Assembly (NCBI GenBank): GCA_021770065.1
Contig: JAETRR010000023.1
Location: forward strand, 31,181-95,180
From: Lachnoclostridium sp.
GTDB taxonomy: Bacteria; Bacillota; Clostridia; Lachnospirales; Lachnospiraceae
Direction of reading: 5' to 3'
DNA: 64,000 nt
Shown here: piece after piece, positions 8,929 to 16,858 of the stretch
How positions within the stretch are numbered: position 1 is the first letter of the stretch
How the letters are laid out: each line of letters starts with the position of its first letter
Position numbers and translations under genes: made by a program
The notes under the pieces: generated by a model
Seen by the model: the letters and a program-made list of their open reading frames with translations, nothing else
Databases searched by the model: none
Told to the model about the DNA's origin: nothing

Positions 8929-11232
8929 TTGAAAAAGTCGGTACAGAGAAGAAAAAGGGATAAAAGGGCTCTTATGGAGCACCGCATGAAAGGAAAGCTG
9001 GCACTATTATTTACCGTAATAGTGCTTGCTTTAATTGGTGTAAATATCCGTCTGGCCTATATTAACAAGACAAACGGAGAAAAATACACAAAAAAAGTAC
9101 TGGCCCAGCAGGACACGGCCAGTACACTGCTTCCCTACAGGCGCGGCGATATTCTGGATCGGAACGGCACCATCCTTGCTACCAGTGAGAAGGTATACAA
9201 TCTGATTCTGGATCCCAAGGTACTGCTGCAGAACCAGAATGAGGATGAAAAAAAGGATTGTGTGGAACCGACCATACGTGCGCTTCTGGAATGCTTTGAG
9301 CTTGATGAGGCAGAGCTGCGCAGTGACTTAAGCGAAAAGAAGGACAGCAGCTATGTGCCTTTGCTGCGGCAGCTGACAAAGGAGGAGACAGCGGCCTTCC
9401 GGGAGCTTCAAGAGGATAAAGAGCGCGGATCCAGAATCAAAGGCGTCTGGTTTGAGGATTCCTATATCCGGCGCTATCCCAACAATTCGCTGGCCTGTCA
9501 TGTAGTAGGTTATACGGTAACAGGGAACCAGGGGCAGACAGGAATTGAGGAAGAATACAGCAGTATCCTCAACGGTGTCAATGGCAGAAGCTACAACTAT
9601 CTGAATGAGGATCTGGAACAGTCCAAGTCCGTGAAAGCACCCACAGACGGCAACAGTGTAGTATCCACGATTGATGTAACCCTTCAGGGAATTGTGGAGA
9701 AATATATAGACAAGTTTATTGAAGATTATACCAATAAATATGTGGAAGGGCCTGCAGCAAAAAATATCGGTGTCATTATGATGGATCCTCAGTCCGGCGA
9801 GGTTCTGGCTATGGCCGGGGATGTGGATTTTGATTTAAATAATCCGCACAATCTGGTGGAAAACGGTTACATTTCCCAGGAGGTCTACGATGCCATGGAG
9901 GGGAATCCCCATATACTTGTGGATATGGGTTATATGCTGGAACGGGAATATACACAGCTGGAAACAAACGGGAAGCTGGACAAAGAAAATCTGGAGCTGT
10001 TTCTCCAGAACCAGATGTGGAGGAATTACTGTATCAGTGACGGCTTTGAGCCGGGTTCCACAGTAAAGCCTCTTACCGTAGCAGGAGCATTGGAAGCAGG
10101 TGTGGTTTCGGATTCCACCACTTTTCTCTGCGACGGCGGACAGGTAATTGTAGAGGGGCAGAAGCCTATTACCTGTGCAAAAAAGTCTGGCCACGGAATC
10201 ATTACCCTGGAAGGAAGCCTTATGTTTTCCTGCAATGATGCGTTAATGCAGATCGGGGCCATGGAAGGGTATGATACCTTTTTGAAATATCAGCAGATCT
10301 TTAATATCGGCTTAAAAACGAATATTGATCTGCCCGGAGAGACAAACAATGCATCTACCGTATTTACAAAGGACAACATGGGGCCTACGGAGCTTGCAAC
10401 CAGTTCCTTCGGCCAGGGCTACAATATGACCATGATCCAGGAAGCGGCGGCTTTTTCTTCCGTAATTAACGGAGGATATTACTATAAGCCCCATGTGGTG
10501 AAGAAGATTCTGGATTCCAACGGCGGTACGGTGGAAAATATCAATCCGGTGCTGGTGAAGCAGACGGTATCAGCGAAAACCTCTGCCTTGATCCGGCAGT
10601 ATCTGTATCACACCATGTACGGAGCGGCAGACGGCAACGGGAACAATCCCACAGGACGAAAGGCCCGGGTGGCCGGTTATACCATGGGCGGCAAGACGGG
10701 AACGGCGGAAAAGGTTCCGCGTTCTGCCAAAAAGTATCTGGTATCCTTTATCGGCTTTGCACCGGCGGATAATCCCCAGGTAGTCTGCTATGTGGTGGTG
10801 GATGAGCCGAATGCGACAGACCATGTAATGCAGGCAAGCAGCACTTATGCCCAGGAAATTTTCAAGAATATTATGAAGGAAGCCATGCCTTATATGAACA
10901 TTTATGCCACGGAAGAGATTCCGGAGGATATGAAAGATGAGGTAGAGGCGGAAAATGCGGCCAAGGCCGGGCAGGAGGGCGGCCAAGAAGACGGGGAAAC
11001 AGGACAGGAGGGCGAAGATCCGGAAGGAGAAGACGCTGTTCCGGAAGGTTTTCTCACAGATCCGAATACGGGGGAACAGGTAAAGATGCCCACGGAGGAG
11101 GAGATTGAAGGCCGGGAGGATGACGGATTCCTCGGCGGTATTGAGAGTCCGCTCTTTGGCAATGAGGGTCAGGAGCCGGAAGAACCGGCAGATCCGGAGA
11201 CCCCGGAGAATCCGGATAATCCGCAGGAATAA
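8929..11232 (+). CDS. pbpB: class B penicillin-binding protein (division transpeptidase, PBP2B/FtsI position)
   Basis: A 767-residue protein: short basic cytoplasmic tail, one membrane segment (~22-42), PBP dimer domain (~55-230), transpeptidase domain (~265-640). Active-site motifs are STVK (nucleophile Ser), SCND (the SxN motif) and KTGT. It cross-links septal peptidoglycan outside the membrane with FtsW. TTG at 8929 follows AGGTGATC; the ATG at 8974 would shorten the tail. Instead of PASTA domains the C-terminus is a ~115-residue acidic, Pro/Glu/Gly-rich tail, ending EEPADPETPENPDNPQE. Synteny with Bacillus (ftsL-pbpB-spoVD) makes this the vegetative enzyme. Confidence 0.92.
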   Translation: MKKSVQRRKRDKRALMEHRMKGKLALLFTVIVLALIGVNIRLAYINKTNGEKYTKKVLAQQDTASTLLPYRRGDILDRNGTILATSEKVYNLILDPKVLLQNQNEDEKKDCVEPTIRALLECFELDEAELRSDLSEKKDSSYVPLLRQLTKEETAAFRELQEDKERGSRIKGVWFEDSYIRRYPNNSLACHVVGYTVTGNQGQTGIEEEYSSILNGVNGRSYNYLNEDLEQSKSVKAPTDGNSVVSTIDVTLQGIVEKYIDKFIEDYTNKYVEGPAAKNIGVIMMDPQSGEVLAMAGDVDFDLNNPHNLVENGYISQEVYDAMEGNPHILVDMGYMLEREYTQLETNGKLDKENLELFLQNQMWRNYCISDGFEPGSTVKPLTVAGALEAGVVSDSTTFLCDGGQVIVEGQKPITCAKKSGHGIITLEGSLMFSCNDALMQIGAMEGYDTFLKYQQIFNIGLKTNIDLPGETNNASTVFTKDNMGPTELATSSFGQGYNMTMIQEAAAFSSVINGGYYYKPHVVKKILDSNGGTVENINPVLVKQTVSAKTSALIRQYLYHTMYGAADGNGNNPTGRKARVAGYTMGGKTGTAEKVPRSAKKYLVSFIGFAPADNPQVVCYVVVDEPNATDHVMQASSTYAQEIFKNIMKEAMPYMNIYATEEIPEDMKDEVEAENAAKAGQEGGQEDGETGQEGEDPEGEDAVPEGFLTDPNTGEQVKMPTEEEIEGREDDGFLGGIESPLFGNEGQEPEEPADPETPENPDNPQE

Positions 11233-11237
11233 GAAAC

Positions 11238-11350
11238 ATTAATACATATCCCTTCGGGATAGGCGGACTTCCGTCCGTTAAGGTATACCCTTCGGGTACC
11301 CATTAATGCATGCCCTTTCAGAGCTGGTGGACTTCGTCCAATAAGGTATA
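11238..11350 (+). repeat. two tandem units of a second intergenic repeat family (REP-B)
   Basis: Unit 1 has ATTAATACATATCCCTTCGGG and a GGACTTCCGTCC hairpin; unit 2 has ATTAATGCATGCCCTTTCAG and GGACTTCGTCC. Related copies lie at 16739-16814 (inverted) and 37685-37751. Unit 2 ends in TATAAT (11347-11352), a possible -10 box. Confidence 0.6.
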
Positions 11351-11358
11351 ATTAAAAG

Positions 11359-11401
11359 GATCTCATAATAGGTTAATACAAAGCCGTTATGAGGTCTTTT
11401 T
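11359..11401 (+). promoter_or_regulatory. hairpin covering the ribosome binding site of the interrupted PBP gene
   Basis: GATCTCATAA (11359-11368) pairs with TTATGAGGTC (11387-11396), followed by five Ts that run into the ATG at 11402. The only Shine-Dalgarno candidate, GAGGT (11391-11395), is inside the 3' arm. The structure can act as an intrinsic terminator for read-through from pbpB or hide the ribosome binding site. Confidence 0.6.
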
Positions 11402-12514
11402 ATGTATCCGAAATGTAAGACTTATAATAGGAAAAAGATTATTCTGATTTTTATCTGCTGCTTTCTGGCTGTCTGTATACTTACAGGCCGTCTGGTAAAG
11501 CTGATGGTATTTGAGTCGGAATACTACCAGGAACTGGCAGATGATCTCCATGAGCGTGAGCGGAGTATTAAAGCGGCCAGAGGGAAAATTATTGATGCCT
11601 CCGGCACGGTTCTGGCCACTAACCGGACAGTCTGTACCATTTCCGTAGTCCACAGCCAGATTAAGGAACCGGAAAAAGTCATTGAGGTACTCAGCAGAGA
11701 ATTGGAACTGGATGAGGAAACAGTGCGCAAAAGGGTGGAAAAATACAGCTCTATTGAGCGGATTAAGACCAATGTGGAAAAGGAGATTGGAGACCGCGTC
11801 CGTGCTTATCAGCTGGAAGGCGTGAAAATTGACGAGGATTTCAAGCGCTATTACCCTTACGGAAGTCTGGCTTCCAAAGTTCTGGGCTTTACAGGCAGCG
11901 ACAACCAGGGGATCATCGGCCTGGAAGTAGTCTATGACGAGTATCTCCAGGGAATCAACGGAACCATACTGACCCAGACGGATGCCAGGGGTGTGGAGAT
12001 TGCGGACGCAGGAGAGGAACGGGTGGAGCCGGTAGCCGGAAGCGATCTGTACATCAGCCTGGATTACAACATTCAGCTTTATGCCCAGCAGGCGGCTCTC
12101 AAGGCACTGGAGCAGAAGCAGGCAACTTATGTATCTATTTTGGTTATGAATCCTCAGAATGGGGAAATCTATGCCTGTGTCAATGTACCGGAATTTGATT
12201 TAAATGATCCTTTTACGTTGAATATGGATGTGGATACCAGCGGTCTTACGGAGCAGCAGAAGCAGGATCTCTTAAACCAGATGTGGCGGAACCAGAGCAT
12301 CAACGACACCTATGAGCCGGGGTCTACCTTCAAGACCATAACGGCTGCGGCAGCTCTGGAAAAGGGCGTGGTTTCCCTGGATGATACATTCAGCTGTCCG
12401 GGGTTCCGGATGGTGGAGGATCGAAGGATACGCTGTCACAAGGCAGGGGGACATGGGGCGGAGACCTTTGTTCAAGGGATTTGTAATTCGTGTAAACCGT
12501 ACCCGATAAAGTGA
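11402..12514 (+). CDS. spoVD: class B PBP in spoVD position, 5' part (gene split by element)
   Basis: Native sequence runs to about 12495 (364 codons); the last six codons and stop belong to the inserted element. It carries a membrane segment (~13-32), the PBP dimer domain and the start of the transpeptidase with STFK (nucleophile Ser). The reading stops within the SxN motif (N-S-C, Asn missing). The 3' part resumes at 16859. Joining base 12495 to 16859 restores N-S-C-N-P in frame and gives 584 residues. Position between the first PBP and mraY matches spoVD of Bacillus, the mother-cell PBP for spore cortex; the assignment rests on synteny. As it stands the product should be inactive. Confidence 0.85.
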   Translation: MYPKCKTYNRKKIILIFICCFLAVCILTGRLVKLMVFESEYYQELADDLHERERSIKAARGKIIDASGTVLATNRTVCTISVVHSQIKEPEKVIEVLSRELELDEETVRKRVEKYSSIERIKTNVEKEIGDRVRAYQLEGVKIDEDFKRYYPYGSLASKVLGFTGSDNQGIIGLEVVYDEYLQGINGTILTQTDARGVEIADAGEERVEPVAGSDLYISLDYNIQLYAQQAALKALEQKQATYVSILVMNPQNGEIYACVNVPEFDLNDPFTLNMDVDTSGLTEQQKQDLLNQMWRNQSINDTYEPGSTFKTITAAAALEKGVVSLDDTFSCPGFRMVEDRRIRCHKAGGHGAETFVQGICNSCKPYPIK

Positions 12515-12518
12515 TCCC
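12492..12518 (+). other. attL of the integrated element
   Basis: The shared core GTAA (12492-12495) is followed 8 bases on by CGATAAAGTGATCCC (12504-12518). The exact reverse complement of this 15-mer lies at 16834-16848 at the other end. Confidence 0.8.
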
Positions 12519-12566
12519 ATCAAAAAATCCAGTAAAATCAAGGGTTTTAGCAATTATGTAAAAGAT

Positions 12567-14027
12567 TTACAGGATAAAAAAGTACTCAATTCTAGCAGTC
12601 TCTTTATCGTATGTGATCTTCTCACAAATACTCCGTATAGCGTCGCATTTGGCCTCCAAGCTTGCGTTTTCAGAAGTTAATAGTTCAAGAGCATGATGGG
12701 TGTTGGTGATGAGCTGATTCTTGTCAAAATTCTCGGAGGTTTCCAGGTTTTGAGCGTGCGACAATTTCTTAGTGATGTCAGCTTTTTCAGCATCCAGCAT
12801 ATTTTTATAGGCTTTGTAGTCATCCAGAGATTCGATTCCATCCAGATATGCGGCTCTGATGCGCTTTTCTTTTTGTTCCAGATCCTTTAGCCGTTCTTCC
12901 AGGTGAGCAATAGGGTCTATTATTAAGGGGCGCGCTTTTGTTATTTTTACATATTCAAAATTTTCATTTTGAAGTATTTGCTGCAGACCTGTGATTACAG
13001 CCTTCTCCATAATCGGGACAGTGCAGCGCTGCGTGTAATTGCATGTTCCTATAGTCTGGTTTTTGCAGTAAAAGGAAGGATTCTGGTTGGCCCGGCCGGA
13101 ACGATAATTCATTGGTCCGCCGCAACGGGCACAGCGCACAAATCCGGATAACCAATGCTTGGCCGGAAGCCGTCCGTGAATTGGGCCTCGTCCCTTTGCG
13201 GCTTTAGACTTTGCTGCAGCAGCATCAAAAAGTTTCTGGCTGATAATGGGTTCATGTTGTCCGTCTGCGATAATCCATTCTTCCTCATCCTTTATCAGCT
13301 TCCCTGGTGCATGGGTAGTATAGTTCCATCGTACCTTTCCTACATAGAAAGGATTTTCTAAAATGTATTCTACGCTTTGTGCTTCCCATTTCCTGCCTTT
13401 CCGGGTCGTGATGCCATTTAGATTCAGATATTTAGCGATTGAAGCTTTGCTGGCATTCTCGTAGACATATTTGTGAAAAATGAGCTGGACAAGTGCCGCT
13501 TTTTCGGGATTAACAGTGGGGGGAGCGTCATTTACACGATCATAACCAAATGGAGCGCAGGTCATGTAACCTCCCCGCATGGCTTTTTCCGTCATGCCTC
13601 GCATGACTTCCCCAGACAGACGGATGGAGAAATATTCGTCCATCCATTCCAGTATGCGCTCAATCAGACCTCCCATGATACCATCTGGAAGCGGTTCCGA
13701 TACGCTGACTACTTCCACGCCTGCTTTTCGGAGCAGGGATTTATAGACAATGCTTTCTTCCTGGTTCCGGGCGAAACGGGAGTATTTCCAGACCAGGATC
13801 ACGTCAAATGGGTGTTCCCTGGATTTGGCTGTGGCGATCATGTCTCGGAAGGCCGGCCTTTTTTCTGCTTTCCGGCCGGAAATGCCGATATCCAGAAAGA
13901 AATGTTCCGGGGAAACCAGGATATGATTTTCCTTTGCATAGTCAAAGAGCAGGCGCTTTTGTGCGTCCGGGGAAAGTTCTTCCTGCTTGTCGGTGCTGAC
14001 ACGGATATAACAGGCTCCGTTTTTCAT
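12567..14027 (-). CDS. large serine recombinase
   Basis: A 486-residue serine recombinase. The ATG at 14027 follows AAGGAGG; the upstream in-frame start is rejected. The N-terminal resolvase-type catalytic domain (~1-150) has the nucleophile Ser11 in CYIRVSTDKQ and RFARNQEES further on. The recombinase domain (~160-265) includes PFGYDRV and NPFYVGKVRW. A zinc ribbon follows (CARCGGP with FYCKNQTIGTCNY), then a coiled coil (~360-430). Length is close to SpoIVCA (skin recombinase) and to transposon resolvases of the TnpX group; sequence alone does not decide. It lies at the element end beside attL, as integrases do, and should catalyse attP x attB integration and, with a directionality factor, excision. 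Confidence 0.95.
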   Translation of the reverse strand: MKNGACYIRVSTDKQEELSPDAQKRLLFDYAKENHILVSPEHFFLDIGISGRKAEKRPAFRDMIATAKSREHPFDVILVWKYSRFARNQEESIVYKSLLRKAGVEVVSVSEPLPDGIMGGLIERILEWMDEYFSIRLSGEVMRGMTEKAMRGGYMTCAPFGYDRVNDAPPTVNPEKAALVQLIFHKYVYENASKASIAKYLNLNGITTRKGRKWEAQSVEYILENPFYVGKVRWNYTTHAPGKLIKDEEEWIIADGQHEPIISQKLFDAAAAKSKAAKGRGPIHGRLPAKHWLSGFVRCARCGGPMNYRSGRANQNPSFYCKNQTIGTCNYTQRCTVPIMEKAVITGLQQILQNENFEYVKITKARPLIIDPIAHLEERLKDLEQKEKRIRAAYLDGIESLDDYKAYKNMLDAEKADITKKLSHAQNLETSENFDKNQLITNTHHALELLTSENASLEAKCDAIRSICEKITYDKETARIEYFFIL

Positions 14028-14290
14028 GGTATCATCCTCCTTGTACAAGTGTATGCCTGGTTATGGTCATTCTTTCCGCTGGAATGGCCGCACGCCCTCC
14101 CGGTTGTCCTGGTAAGAATATTATGTAGCTGCCAACTATAATATAAGGGGTATATTTGCTTATTGTAAGTCCAAAGCCCAGCCTTTTGCTCCTGCTTGCG
14201 ATTTTCTGTATCACTTTGGTCAAGGATATCTTCAACGGTGGTATAGTGGCGGATCAGTTCATCATTTATTACATCTATTAGTTGAGCCAT
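14024..14290 (-). CDS. possible small ORF before the recombinase
   Basis: An 88-residue frame, MAQLIDVINDELIRHYTTVE at the start, that overlaps the recombinase start by 4 bases. The first ~45 residues look protein-like (acidic, helical); the rest overlaps another open frame and looks random, so a frameshift is possible. No good ribosome binding site precedes it. A directionality factor would be expected about here, but nothing in the sequence proves that role. Confidence 0.3.
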   Translation of the reverse strand: MAQLIDVINDELIRHYTTVEDILDQSDTENRKQEQKAGLWTYNKQIYPLYYSWQLHNILTRTTGRACGHSSGKNDHNQAYTCTRRMIP

Positions 14291-14425
14291 AGCTTAATAG
14301 GCAGAGCAGTTAAGTCTTCCAATCAGATCTGGGTTTGAAGCCTGGCAGCTTTATTATGGATGCGCCGCTGTAAACATGTACAACCCATAAAGCATAGAAT
14401 CATAAAAAGCGAAAGGAGGTCCCCA

Positions 14426-14578
14426 ATGACCTACGGTTTCTATGTAAATGGTGAGAAAAGACCTCCTACCAAAGAGGAAAGAGAGAAGCTATTGGATTGT
14501 ATGCTCCGATGTCTGGGCTACGAAAAGAAAAAGGTAAAGAAACAGGAGAATTGCTCTTTACCATGTGAGAGTATATAA
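14426..14578 (+). CDS. 50-residue hypothetical protein of the element
   Basis: The ATG at 14426 follows a strong GAAAGGAGG with a 6-base gap. The peptide is MTYGFYVNGEKRPPTKEERE at its start, with a charged helix, a Lys-rich middle and two Cys-containing ends. It is the best-supported small ORF in the element and diverges from the recombinase. I do not recognise a family. Size and placement would suit a recombination directionality factor or a small regulator (inference). Confidence 0.55.
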   Translation: MTYGFYVNGEKRPPTKEEREKLLDCMLRCLGYEKKKVKKQENCSLPCESI

Positions 14579-14737
14579 AATTACGATAAAATTGCTTAAG
14601 AGGATTTTTAATGATGAATTGGAAAAAAATTTAAGATAATGCACATATTATAAAAAATACTTGAAAGTATTACACGCATATAATATGATGCTGTTGTAAA
14701 AATAATAATCTCAAAGGGAGAAAGGGGAGAAAAAGAA

Positions 14738-14989
14738 ATGCCAGAGATAAGCAGATTTTACGGAATAGTTATTAAAATGTTCTTTAAGCCAAAGGAGCAT
14801 GAACCGAGCCACATCCACGCTTTATATGGCGAACATATTGGGATTTTCGACTTGCGCACAATGGAGATGGCGGAGGGAGATTTGCCGCGGAAAGCACAGG
14901 AACTTGTTAAGGAGTGGTTAAAACAAAATCAAAAAGAATTGCTTGAAATGTGGGATAGCCAGAAATTGCGCAAATTGCCGCCGTTATAA
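14738..14989 (+). CDS. DUF4160 protein
   Basis: An 83-residue protein with the DUF4160 pattern: IVIKMFFKPKEHEPSHIHA near the N-terminus (H-x-P-x-H-I-H type), then an ALYGEHIGIFDL strand pair and a C-terminal helix with Trp. The start follows AGGGAGAAAGGGG. DUF4160 genes are commonly followed by DUF2442 genes, as here, and the pair is often found near mobile DNA; a toxin-antitoxin-like role has been suggested for such pairs but I treat it as unproven. The gap to the next start is 31 bases. Confidence 0.85.
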   Translation: MPEISRFYGIVIKMFFKPKEHEPSHIHALYGEHIGIFDLRTMEMAEGDLPRKAQELVKEWLKQNQKELLEMWDSQKLRKLPPL

Positions 14990-15020
14990 ACGGTTCTTTG
15001 TCATATTTGGAGGTGTTTAC

Positions 15021-15290
15021 ATGATACCAAGAATAAAAAGTGTAAAGCCATTAGAAGGCTATTTGCTGCACGTTATTTTTGATGATGGGAAAGACTGTAT
15101 TTATGATGTGAATGATGATATAAACACAATAGAAGAATATAAAGACTTAAAAACCATTTATGGGCTTTTTGAGCAGGTGCAGCTTGACGAAAGCCGGACT
15201 TGTGTTTTCTGGAATGATTTTATAGACCTTCCAAGTGATGCAATTTATGAAAATTCAACAGTCCCACATGAAATGACGGGCTGGGATTAG
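15021..15290 (+). CDS. DUF2442 protein
   Basis: An 89-residue protein starting at the ATG at 15021 after TTGGAGGTG. The N-terminal IKSVKPLEGYLLHVIFDDG strand pair and the C-terminal WNDFIDLPSDAIYENS motif are typical of DUF2442. It forms a two-gene unit with the DUF4160 gene before it. DUF2442 proteins are small DNA-binding-like partners of unknown function; stabilising the element is a possible role (inference). Confidence 0.85.
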   Translation: MIPRIKSVKPLEGYLLHVIFDDGKDCIYDVNDDINTIEEYKDLKTIYGLFEQVQLDESRTCVFWNDFIDLPSDAIYENSTVPHEMTGWD

Positions 15291-15368
15291 CTGTTGAAAA
15301 ATTACTGTTTTGCCGCTGTTTAATTGAGAAAGGAAGAGCAGGGAAAAGATTGCATATACGCAGAAAAA

Positions 15369-15599
15369 ATGGATAGTGCAAAAGTTCGGGTACAAAAGCT
15401 GATTGATATAATTCGGCAATTAGAATGGGAATTTCCAGGCAGGCATTTTACTTTAGACGGTCATTTGTTTGGAAGTATAGGCGAGGTTATGGCAGGCTAT
15501 TATTATGGGATAGAAAAATGGGGCAAAGGAGATATTTGGCTAATTGTCATTGAAAAACGTTGTGTTTTGTCATATAATTGCGATAAAAGGAGTGAAAAA
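15369..15599 (+). pseudogene. truncated DUF6998-type gene
   Basis: The frame from ATG 15369 gives VQKLIDIIRQLEWEFPGRHF followed by a HLFGSIGEVMAGYYYG stretch, a pattern I associate with the start of DUF6998 proteins (found beside restriction or recombination genes). The remaining two-thirds of such a domain is missing; the frame runs straight into the next gene. It reads as a decayed gene fused in frame to its neighbour. Confidence 0.55.
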
Positions 15600-16055
15600 A
15601 TGGATATATTATCAATTATATCATTAGCAGTTACAATTATACTTGGTGGATATGCAGTACATCAATCTTGGAAATACAATAAAGATACTGAGAAAATTTT
15701 TTCAGACATAAAGTATATGTTAGTCCAGCAAACCAGACTTTTGAATGAGTTGGAAAAAGGGGTAAGCATTGTTTCAAAAAAAGTAATGGTTATGGATTTG
15801 TCTAAAGATGAAATTGAACTACATAAATTATGTGTGTTTAATAAGAATGATATTCCCCAAATAATGGATGCCATAAAACATTTGTCCATAAAAAACCAGT
15901 TTCTTAAAAAAATAGAATCTTTTTTAAATAGTGATGACACAACATGCAGGCATAACTTTCGGGGAAAAGCAGATTGTGACGAGGAAGTTAGTATAGAGGA
16001 GCTATATGCAATTCTGTTGGAGTATAACGTGCTGATGTCAATTAAATATTATTAA
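15600..16055 (+). CDS. small membrane-anchored protein of the element
   Basis: The ATG at 15600 has AAAAGGAG (15585-15592) 7 bases upstream, so it is probably an independent 151-residue protein even though the frame extends upstream. Residues ~3-22 form one N-terminal membrane segment (ILSIISLAVTIILGGYAV), followed by a charged, coiled-coil-like stretch and a soluble C-terminal half with two Cys (CRHNFRGKADCD). Codon use is AT-rich compared with the dcw genes. I do not recognise a family; a membrane-bound accessory or immunity-like role would be guesswork. Confidence 0.55.
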   Translation: MDILSIISLAVTIILGGYAVHQSWKYNKDTEKIFSDIKYMLVQQTRLLNELEKGVSIVSKKVMVMDLSKDEIELHKLCVFNKNDIPQIMDAIKHLSIKNQFLKKIESFLNSDDTTCRHNFRGKADCDEEVSIEELYAILLEYNVLMSIKYY

Positions 16056-16833
16056 GAGTGTAAATAAAATCTTAATCTCCCAGGCTAAGCTGGAGAGAAT
16101 AGAGTGAGCAGTAGCGTAGAGGATGCTTGGAACAAATAAAAAAAGTAACCAAAGAGCAATGCTTTTTATGAGATGGAAGATGGCCTTCCGCAATCGGCGT
16201 GCAGGCGCAGGCAGCAAAACTCTTATAGCTGCTGTAGCTAAAAGCTATGGTATTGAGTGTATAAGAAAAGGCGGTGTAAAAGTTGTCATGTCGCGAAGCT
16301 GAACGAAAGTGAAGAGCTGATGGAGCGTCGTTAATGCTAACAAATGCAATCAAAACTGGAGAATTATGTGGTCGCCGGGATATAAGTTCACGAGGAACCT
16401 GCTACTGTGTGGGCGGCTGTCGGTGTTGAGGCTATAGGAGCGTGTGTCAGATATGTGGCGGCGAACAAAATATAGTAAAAACAGAGATAAATAGGGGATG
16501 GGAAACCGTCCTCTTTTTGTGTCGGCATAATGCTGGAGAGGTGCTGTGAACTCTGGATGTCCGGGAACTGGATGTGCGGCACTTGGAATGGAAGAATAAG
16601 CGCTCCCTCGGCAGCGTAAAAGTCAAGCAGCTGGCCAAGGCTTGGATGCTGGTTATCAGCATTAGGTGGATGGCAAATGCGGATCGGCCACCCGGAAAGA
16701 CCTGAAAGCAGCATAATATTTTGCTATATGATAGCATAGTATACTTAACAAACGAAGTCTGCCCTTCCCAAAGGGGTATGTATTAATAGGATACCCACAG
16801 GGTATATTTATAGGAAAAAAGAGCTTAAAAACA
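16056..16833. other. gene-poor right end of the element
   Basis: About 780 bases with no frame that has both a ribosome binding site and family-like sequence. Short fragments on the plus strand (e.g. 16170-16302 and 16500-16700) look protein-like but contain stops, suggesting decayed genes. A REP-B repeat copy lies at 16739-16814. Confidence 0.5.
16739..16814 (-). repeat. REP-B copy, inverted, inside the element
   Basis: Read on the minus strand, ATTAATACATACCCCTTTGG and GACTTCG repeat the pattern of the units at 11238-11350 and 37685-37751. Confidence 0.55.
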
Positions 16834-16858
16834 GGGATCACTTTATCGAATAAGGTAA
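16834..16858 (+). other. attR of the integrated element
   Basis: GGGATCACTTTATCG (16834-16848) is the exact reverse complement of the attL arm, followed 6 bases on by the shared core GTAA (16855-16858). PBP sequence resumes at 16859. Confidence 0.8.

Larger units (their letters stand above)
12492..16854. mobile_element. 4.36-kb serine-recombinase element inserted in the spoVD-position PBP gene
   Basis: The element is bounded by GTAA at 12492-12495 and 16855-16858 and by 15-bp inverted arms just inside. It carries a large serine recombinase at its left end reading leftward, a small ORF, a DUF4160-DUF2442 pair, a truncated DUF6998 gene, a small membrane protein and ~800 bases without a clear gene. 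The region 14.6-16.1 kb is visibly more AT-rich than the flanks, a sign of foreign origin. There is no structural phage or conjugation gene, so it is either a decayed integrative element or a domesticated intervening element like skin. Confidence 0.88.

Noticed and set aside
16170..16700. Protein-like fragments in the right end of the element
   Set aside because: Frames are short, broken by stops and match no family I can name, so no gene is called.
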